The notes below the pieces were generated by a model, which saw only the letters and a list, made by a program, of their open reading frames with translations, had not been told where the DNA came from and did no database searches. A program made the translations under genes and the position numbers. A stretch of DNA of 9,122 nucleotides from Candidatus Woesearchaeota archaeon (GTDB lineage Archaea; Nanobdellota; Nanobdellia; Woesearchaeales; GCA-2686295): NCBI GenBank assembly GCA_002686295.1, contig NZBB01000010.1:1-9122 (forward strand). The letters are read 5' to 3'. Within the stretch, counting starts at the first letter, position 1, and every line of letters begins with the position of its first letter. Below, piece after piece: positions 1-6,300 of the stretch.

Positions 1-1
1 G

Positions 2-385
2 AACTTCAGATTTGACCTTTTCATTTTTTGTGTTCAGTGCAATTTCCTTTAGCTCATCTTTAGCTTCAAACTCTTCAAGCCATCTAACTTCACTTACCAT
101 CTTAGTATGCTCATCATTTGCAATTGATGGATCCATCGCCAATACTCTTTCTTTAAATTTCTTTTTTGGAATACTATTTAGATATTCTGTCACTCTTTCA
201 GTAGGATTTTCATTATTTAAATCTTGTAAAAATTTCATTGCATAAACGTATGAATCAGAAGTCAATTCATTTGAGATGACGAGATTAAGAATTTCATTTG
301 CCGCTCCTAATTTTGATAATGCATTTAACGAGTCCCACTCTGAAGCACCATCTGTAGTTGATGCAGCTCTTTCTTTCCAATATCC
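2..385 (-). repeat. Second HEAT-like repeat array, truncated by window edge
   Basis: After the second FFGEG/HELGAA domain, helical units resume (SEWDSLNALSKLGA at its start) and end at the edge with KDELKEIALNTKNEK, which matches the core unit of the first array. A long unit at 62-298 carries NNENPTERVTEYLNS, equivalent to the NExxPDxxITxFLNT insert of the first array. The array certainly continues beyond the window. Confidence 0.75.
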
Positions 386-3300
386 TATTTTGATTCTTTT
401 TTGTATTTCTAACTTAGTCTCTAGAGTTAGCGGTGTGTTTTTAGAATTCTCATTTGCAACCATTGCTCCAAATGTATGAGCTTCAGCTGATTCCCTAAAG
501 GTATTCTCTTGGTTCTCTATTGTATAAATTGCTGCACCAAGTTCATGCATAACATATGTTTTTTGGATTAATTCTCTTGCATTTTGCCCTAAAATTTCAT
601 TTTTATTTATTATTCTTAAAAATGATTTAAGTCCCTGAGTAGTTGATAATGTTTTCTTGAAAGCCTTGTCATTTTTCAATAAATCTACTACATTTGAAGG
701 AATAGAAGTCTTAACAATAATTTTTTTATTTTTATTGTCAATTTCATAATTTGCTTTTGCAATGTCTATACTATCACTTGAAGGTTCTACTAGGATCACT
801 TCATATCCCTGTAGTTTAAACGTACTAGCTGGTTGACCATTGTATGTTGTATCAATTATTGATTCATATGCTTCAGATATCTCTTCCTTTAGGATCTTTG
901 CCTTATTTGAATTTTGTTCCACAAAAGATTTGAATGCATTAGCAAAAACTCCTTCTCCGAAGAAACTTGTTGAGGCTGGTTCTTGTTTTTGTTGCTGTGT
1001 ATTAGCTTTTTTAATAATATTAATTGCTTCTTCAAAAGCTTTTACTTCTTCCTGATATGATTTGTCGCTTAAAGAAGGTTTACTCCATTCTTTGGTTAAT
1101 TTTTCCAATCCCAAAATAATAATATCTGCTTTATTTTCATATTTGGTTAATATAGATAAAGCTTTTTTTCCAACTGCAGAAGTTGGATTTCTATTTTCTA
1201 AAAATAGTATTAGATTATCAATGACCTTATCACTCTCTGATTCGGTTGTATAATAATCCATAATTTCTAATGCTTCAAGAGCTTTATACGTCCAAATGAG
1301 CTCAGATAAAGCATCCATGGATTCTTTTGAAGGGTATAATTTGGCAATCTGAATGATTCTATCCATTATATACCCAGTTGTATCTTTATTCAAAGCTTCT
1401 AAAAGTTTTGGAATCTCTTTTTTGATTGCATCCTCATTTTCTTTTGCAAGTTCCATTACTTTATCTGTTACTTTAAACCAGCCAATTCCCTCACCTTCTA
1501 ATGAATAGCTTACCTCTAAAAGTGGATTGATAATATTATCTTGAAATTCAGAAATGCCAACTGTGTCTCTGATTGATTTAACTAAAATTGAACCTACAAA
1601 ATAGGGCTGTGTATTACTTTTGAAATTATCAATGTTTACTATGTAATCACTGCCCATTAAATTAAATCGAGCTATATCAAATCCATGATCTTTGCCATCT
1701 TCTTGCCTATAAGCATTAGACAATTCTAAAAGAGAATGATATGAAAAATCTTCAGCCATTCCTTCTTCAGCTAATTTACGGAAATCTTCACTTCTTATAC
1801 CTGATATTTCTGATTCTTGCCTCATTTTTTCTTGAATAAAATGAGCTGATTCATGAAGATAGGTTTGAATTATTTGATTTAAGGATAAATCACTTCTAAT
1901 CAGTATTTTCTCTTGAAATCTAAAATATACGCCAGGAGTGCTTTCTGCTTTTTTTGATATATCTTCTTTTTGTTGCTCAGTAAGTGTGTCACCTCCTGAC
2001 AATTTCACATATTCTGTAATATACTGATCTTTTGGAAGCATTTTAACATCAACTCTCTTATGAAGTACATTACCAAAATAATTTGTTTGTGCAGATTCAA
2101 TTAATGTTGCGTATTCAAATAGTGTAACCTTTTTACCGCTTGACGATTTCCAGATTTTTGAATTAAAAAAAGCATTTAAAACGGCTGTCTGAATAGGATA
2201 AGTATATGCATTAAAATCAGAATTAATTTTAATTTCACCATCTAGAAATGAAGATGTAAGATCTTCAATAACTTCAGAAATATCTTTGGATTGTTCATTT
2301 AAAAACTCAATAAATTTTAAATCTTTTTGCAAATTTTCTTTCAGGTTATCTTTAAATATTTTGACAGTTTCAGGCTCAGCAAATACACCACTTATTATTT
2401 GCTTATCGACAAAGGAGTCCAATAATTCATCATCTGGAGCTTTATAAGTATCTTGTAATAATTTATACATATCAGCATGTGCATTACGATACATATCAAT
2501 ATTCTTTTCAATAGCTAAATGAAATGCTCTGTTATTGTCGTGAATAACAAATCCAGTCCGGTCATATACCCAATGATTTGTTTTTGCATAATCGAGAATA
2601 CTTCTAGATTTTAATAAAATTTTAGGAGTATCAAGTAAATCTATACTTTCTAAGTATTTCTTAAAATCTAGATTTGATGCAACAAAATTATCTACAATGT
2701 CAGTAATATCATTAAGCAATATATTTCTAGCATCTTGCTCCGAGGTAGATTCTAATTTATCTAGCAGTGATTGTAATTTATTAAGAACTGCAGCATCTTG
2801 ATTTGAGACAGAAATTGGGATTACTTTTTTTATCTTTTCTATTGATTCTTTATCTTCACTTTCAACATTTTCAGAAGCATCTTCCACTCCAACGATACCT
2901 GCTTCCATAAGTTTTCTTATCTCGCCATTGTCTCCTCTTGTAAATCCTGCATTGTTTAGAACCTCTGTTTTTCTTGCTATCTGCTCTTCTGTATAGAATC
3001 CAACTCTAGCAGGACCGCCATCTGTTCCTAACTCGCCTTCTCCAATGTTATGCGCATCAATAATTGCCTGTTTTTGGGTTGATGAAAGCTCTCTTGATAG
3101 GAGGTTTTCAGCTTCCTTTATTCTATTATTTTCTTCAGATGTAAAAGTTTGGGACAGATCAATACTTTGTTTTAATTCTTCAATTTCATTTAATTCTAAT
3201 AAAGGCGCATCTATATCTTCTTCTACAAATTCATCTACACCAGATACATCATGTATCTCACCATTAACAATATCTTCCAATGTTTTAATTTGCCCATCTG

Positions 3301-6300
3301 TCAATTCAATGCCTCTTTTTTTAATTTTCCTTTCAATTTCTGATTTGATATTAGATTTCCCTTTTAATCTGTGAATTCTCATATCAGTTGCCTGCTTTAA
3401 AGTCAAAAGATTTGAATCTACAATAGCAGTATAAGTGGGAGAATTCTCATAATGAAATTCCAGGAATTCATTTCTTATTTTTTTAAATACTTCATCTGTT
3501 ATTTCAACTCCATATGGGCCTAGCTTAAACATTATTTTTTGAATATGCGAAGTATCATCAAAATATGCAGATTCATGGTCTTTATTATTTCCTTTTTGTT
3601 TAATATTATCTGGTACAAACACATCATCATATCCATCGTTAAATACTGAATTGATTACTAACATACCTGCTCCTTTAATATCATCATTTTGTGCAGAGGG
3701 TACTTTCTCAACAACTTCTCTGGATTCGTGCAATCCTTGCGTTAATGATAGTGCAGTATTTGCAGGATTCCAATAATTAACATCAAAGAATTCATGTGAA
3801 TTAGATTCTTTAAGCATTGATTCCATCTTTTCCAGCATTTTAGAGTGTCTATTTTCTAACTCTTGTATATGTTCCTCGGTGCGATACATATTAACACTAT
3901 CAAATTCTTGGTTGATTGAATCTATTTCAACTTGTGATTTTGCTTTTTTGATTAAACTATTCTTAATAGCGATATTCATCAAAATTGCAAAGTTTACATA
4001 TCCTTTCTGTGCATCAGGATAACGAGCATCCCTGCCGCGTGCATAACTATTACTTCCGTCTAACATCACAATTTGAGGTCTTTTTTCCAGCAAATATTCT
4101 ATAGTGCCATCATCAAAAAGTTGGTCAGTATTTGCTGCTGATATTAAATAGTTATCAGAATGTGATTCAGTCGAGCCAATTCTTGAGGGTTTTACCTTAA
4201 TATCATTCTTTTCTAACTCTTTTTCAATTGGTTCAATCACAAATCTTCCGTAGCTGTAATTTGGAACAACTAAAATTTCCTTTCCAATCTTTTTTAGTTT
4301 ATCTGCAATGCTTATGATTTTTTTAAATGCTCTAGAAGCTTCATACCCTGCATAAACCAATTCAGACTCTTGTTCAGCTTCTAAACTTGGATTGAAATCT
4401 GCATCTGGCTGATTAAAGACTGAGATATATGTTTCATAAGTATATTTTTGACTATTTGAAAAACAGCAATCAATATCATCTCTGAATTTTGTATACATTA
4501 ATTCCTGATGAAGTTTATTTGATGCGTCTAATTTTGTTTTCTTCTGTACGATTTCATTATATAATTTTTTCCACTCTTCTAAATTACTTTCAGAATATAT
4601 TTCAGCTAAATAATTAGTAGGTACTATGCCTGCATCATTATTAAACATTAATGAAGCAGTACCTGTATTTTTTGGTTCAATATGAACTAATGAAAAATAT
4701 AGGTCACTTTGTTTCGGGTTGATTTTTGACATATACTGAGCTATCCCTTGTCTTATCTCTATATTAGGATTCTCATAAAATCCAGAGAATATACCATCAA
4801 CATCACCTAAATCCTCCATTAGATCCATTGCTTCTTCAAGATTATCTATGTTTTCTGTTGTTGATACTACTTGTCTTAAAAAATTCTTTCCTTCATTATC
4901 CAAAAAATCGAAAATAATCTTTTTCCCAGCTGAATCAGCTTCAGCTATACTGTATTCCGGATTTTGTTCTTTAGTAAGGGAGAAAAGAGAATAAATTGCA
5001 TAGATTCTGGAATATTCATTTTTACTCGTTTTTGCAATATCTATTAATTCGTTTACAGCTATTAAATCTTCAAGAGCTTTAACAGCTTCTTGCATTGCAT
5101 TTGAATTATCACTATTTAAAGCAATTTCTTTTAATATGTTCTTTGCATCAGTATTTATGAAGTTTGTAATAGCCTGGTCAGGATTATTTTCATTAAGACT
5201 TTCCAAACGTCTTATTGATCGTGCTCTTGAAAAAGCATCTGTAGATTCAGATAAGCCAATTTCTTTTAATTGGGATTTAGCGTTTAATTCAAAAAGATAA
5301 TTAATAGTTTTTTCGATTGGGTAATTTTCTTTATTTGATAAAACAATGTTTTTTAGTTTAATTTTAATAGGTTGAAATAAAGAATTTTCTTCTAATTCAG
5401 ATTGTGTATACAAAATTTTAAATTGATCAAAAACATAATCAAATACTTTATGTTCTTCACTAATCAAGGCAATATCCAATAATTCAGATTTTGCATCTAA
5501 TTCTCCAAGAATTTTAGTAGCACTTTCAACTGCACTTGAATATCCACCAGATAATGCAAAGTTTTTTAGTTTTTCTTTAAAAGATTGAATTGATGGATTT
5601 TCTTTTAGCTCAGATATTCTGCTAAAAACTCTTAGAGCTTCAATAGCATTACTAATTGCTTCCCTATTCTCACTTTTTAATACAATGTCCAATAATTCTA
5701 GTTTTGCATTATTATTCCTAAGAATACTAATAGCACTGCCAATCGCAACTGAATTATCGCTTTGTATGGCAATTTCTTTTAGTACAGAATATGCTTTTTT
5801 ATCTTGAAGTCTACCAACAATCTCATGAATTGCTTTTCTATTATTGCTAAATGAGGCAATTTCTATTAGTTCAGATTCTTTGTTTAAAAATAAAAGAGTG
5901 CTAATAGCACTGCTAATCGCATCTGAATTATCGCTTTTTGTGGCAATTTCTTTAAATATTTTTATTGCACCAGTATTTAAGAATTCAGTAATAGATTCAT
6001 CAGGTTTTTTTTCATTAATAGTAATTAATTTACCTATTGAACTAGTTCTAGAATTATCGTTTGCAGATTCAGATAATGCAATTTCGTATAATTCCTGTAT
6101 TGCGTTTAAATTTCTAAGAGTATCAGTAGCACTTATAATGGCATCTATATTTTCAGTTTTTAAAGCTATTTCTTTTAGTTCAGATACAGCATTTAATCTT
6201 TCAAGAATTCTTACAGAATCTCTAATTTCGTATTCATTATCACTTGTTTGAATAAAATTCTTTACCCAATCTTTAAGAGGTTGGGATGATATGATCTCTT

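Noticed and set aside
5844..6251. Plus-strand ORF of 135 codons, the longest on that strand, and the other plus-strand ORFs
   Set aside because: They lie antisense to a continuous 3,040-codon frame with clear domain motifs. Their serine-, leucine- and phenylalanine-rich products are the expected complement of K/E/L-rich helical repeats.
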